This document shows positions 4,918 to 5,649 of a DNA stretch of 5,649 bases, one piece after another. The notes under the pieces were generated by a model. It was not told the DNA's origin, did no database searches, and worked only from the letters and a program-made list of their open reading frames with translations. The stretch's first letter is position 1, and each line of letters begins with the position of its first letter. Source of the stretch: Pseudomonadota bacterium (lineage in GTDB: Bacteria > Pseudomonadota > Gammaproteobacteria > Pseudomonadales > Pseudomonadaceae). The DNA lies in contig JAEWGL010000245.1 in assembly GCA_023388335.1 (NCBI GenBank), positions 1 to 5,649 of the forward strand, written 5' to 3'. Position numbers and translations under genes: made by a program.

Positions 4918-5649
4918 ATGACCCACGCCTGTCCTGACCTCACCGATTCGCGGCTGCCCGCGCCACTGCCACGGCACGGCCGCGTTGCCATCATCGCACC
5001 GGCGGGCCCGGTGCGGTTGGACGCCGACAAGGCCAGCCAGTGGTTTGCCCGCCACGGCCTGGGGTGCCGGCTCTACCCTGGCGTCAGCCAGGCTCATGGT
5101 TACCTCGCCGGTACTGACGAACGCCGCCTGCAAGACCTGCACGATGCCTTTGCCGATCCGCGGATCGACGCGATTCTCTGCATGCGGGGTGGTTACGGCA
5201 GCATGCGCCTGCTCGACAAGATCGACTTCCAGCTGCTGCGTGACAACCCCAAGCCGCTGATCGGCTACAGCGACATCACGGCGTTGCATACCGCGATTGC
5301 CCGGCACGCCGGATTCGTTACCTTCCACGGCGCCATGCTCAGTGCCGATCTGCTGGGCGAGAAGCTCGAACCCACCGTCAGCTCGCTGCTCGCCCAGTTG
5401 AGCGGGCGATTGGGGGAGGGCAGTGTGCTGCAGCATCCGGCGGGTTATCCGCTGAGCGCCGTGCTGCCGGGCGTGGCCAGCGGACGCCTGATGGGCGGCA
5501 ATCTGTCCTTGCTGGCGGCCACCCTCGGCACGCCGGCCGAAGTAAACCTGGACGGCAGCATCCTGTTCATCGAGGACGTCAACGAGCCGCTGTATCGCGT
5601 CGACCGATTGCTGACCCAGTTGCGCCTGGCGGGCAAGCTGGAGGGGGTG
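4918..5649 (+). CDS. ldcA: Muramoyltetrapeptide (L,D-) carboxypeptidase, S66 family (5' part only)
   Basis: The reading frame stays open to the window end, giving the first 244 residues; the rest is missing. LdcA enzymes cleave the terminal D-alanine from murein tetrapeptides in the cytoplasm during peptidoglycan recycling. Family marks are VAIIAPAGPV (23-32), the MRGGYG motif (89-94), the nucleophile Ser118 in IGYSDIT (115-121), GRLMGGNLSLLA (189-200) and Glu219 in LFIEDVNE (216-223). The third member of the Ser-Glu-His triad, expected near residue 285, lies beyond the window. The absence of a long N-terminal hydrophobic segment agrees with a cytoplasmic enzyme. The gene is separated from lipA by a strong terminator, so it should form its own transcription unit. 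S66 also contains MccF-type peptidases that act on microcin C and related compounds. The position among murein genes favours LdcA, but the sequence alone cannot fully exclude the alternative. Confidence 0.93.
   Translation, partial: MTHACPDLTDSRLPAPLPRHGRVAIIAPAGPVRLDADKASQWFARHGLGCRLYPGVSQAHGYLAGTDERRLQDLHDAFADPRIDAILCMRGGYGSMRLLDKIDFQLLRDNPKPLIGYSDITALHTAIARHAGFVTFHGAMLSADLLGEKLEPTVSSLLAQLSGRLGEGSVLQHPAGYPLSAVLPGVASGRLMGGNLSLLAATLGTPAEVNLDGSILFIEDVNEPLYRVDRLLTQLRLAGKLEGV

Noticed and set aside
3741..5030. A 429-codon open frame on the - strand covering all of lipA
   Set aside because: It is antisense to a certain lipA with all cysteine motifs, its translation is rich in Val, His, Arg and Gly without recognisable motifs, and such frames are common opposite GC-rich genes with GC third positions.
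1..5649. Mobile element, CRISPR array, tRNA, toxin-antitoxin or other accessory system
   Set aside because: I see no transposase or integrase motifs, no regularly spaced direct repeats, no tRNA-like fold, and all frames of size are explained by housekeeping genes.

Overview
The window is a GC-rich, densely packed stretch in which all genes lie on the + strand. The gene order and protein sequences point to a Gammaproteobacterium of the genus Pseudomonas, most probably the P. putida group. The order is MltB-type lytic transglycosylase (3' part), rlpA, dacA, a ybeD-type small protein gene, lipB, lipA and an S66 L,D-carboxypeptidase gene. I recall the same order from P. putida-type genomes; this is memory, not a search. 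Both ends of the window cut a gene.

Left part (1-1430): the C-terminal 141 codons of a membrane-bound or soluble lytic transglycosylase of the MltB/Slt35 family share one base with rlpA, which encodes an outer-membrane lipoprotein with a double-psi beta-barrel and a SPOR domain. Together they trim glycan strands, RlpA acting on peptide-free strands at the septum. The 190-base gap after rlpA holds a large imperfect inverted repeat made of 7-base units, a possible terminator between its arms, a likely sigma70 promoter whose -35 box lies in the right arm, and short repeats in the leader of dacA.

Middle part (1621-4802): dacA encodes a periplasmic D-Ala-D-Ala carboxypeptidase (PBP5/6 type) with all three active-site motifs and a C-terminal membrane anchor. 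It is followed by a strong GC hairpin with a poor U-tract. Then come a 91-codon ybeD/DUF493 gene, lipB and lipA, joined by a 1-base and a 4-base overlap. LipB loads octanoyl groups onto lipoyl domains, and LipA inserts the two sulfurs. A well-formed terminator closes lipA.

Right part (4803-5649): a 115-base gap holds the terminator and a second predicted folded leader just before a good Shine-Dalgarno site. The first 244 codons of an LdcA-type muramoyltetrapeptide carboxypeptidase follow, running off the window.

The theme is peptidoglycan remodelling and recycling (MltB, RlpA, DacA, LdcA) around a lipoate synthesis operon. These are housekeeping genes. I see no phage, insertion sequence, CRISPR, tRNA, rRNA or defence system, and no sign of an undescribed multi-gene system. 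What deserves a second look is mainly in the two intergenic regions and in a local codon-usage switch at the end of dacA.
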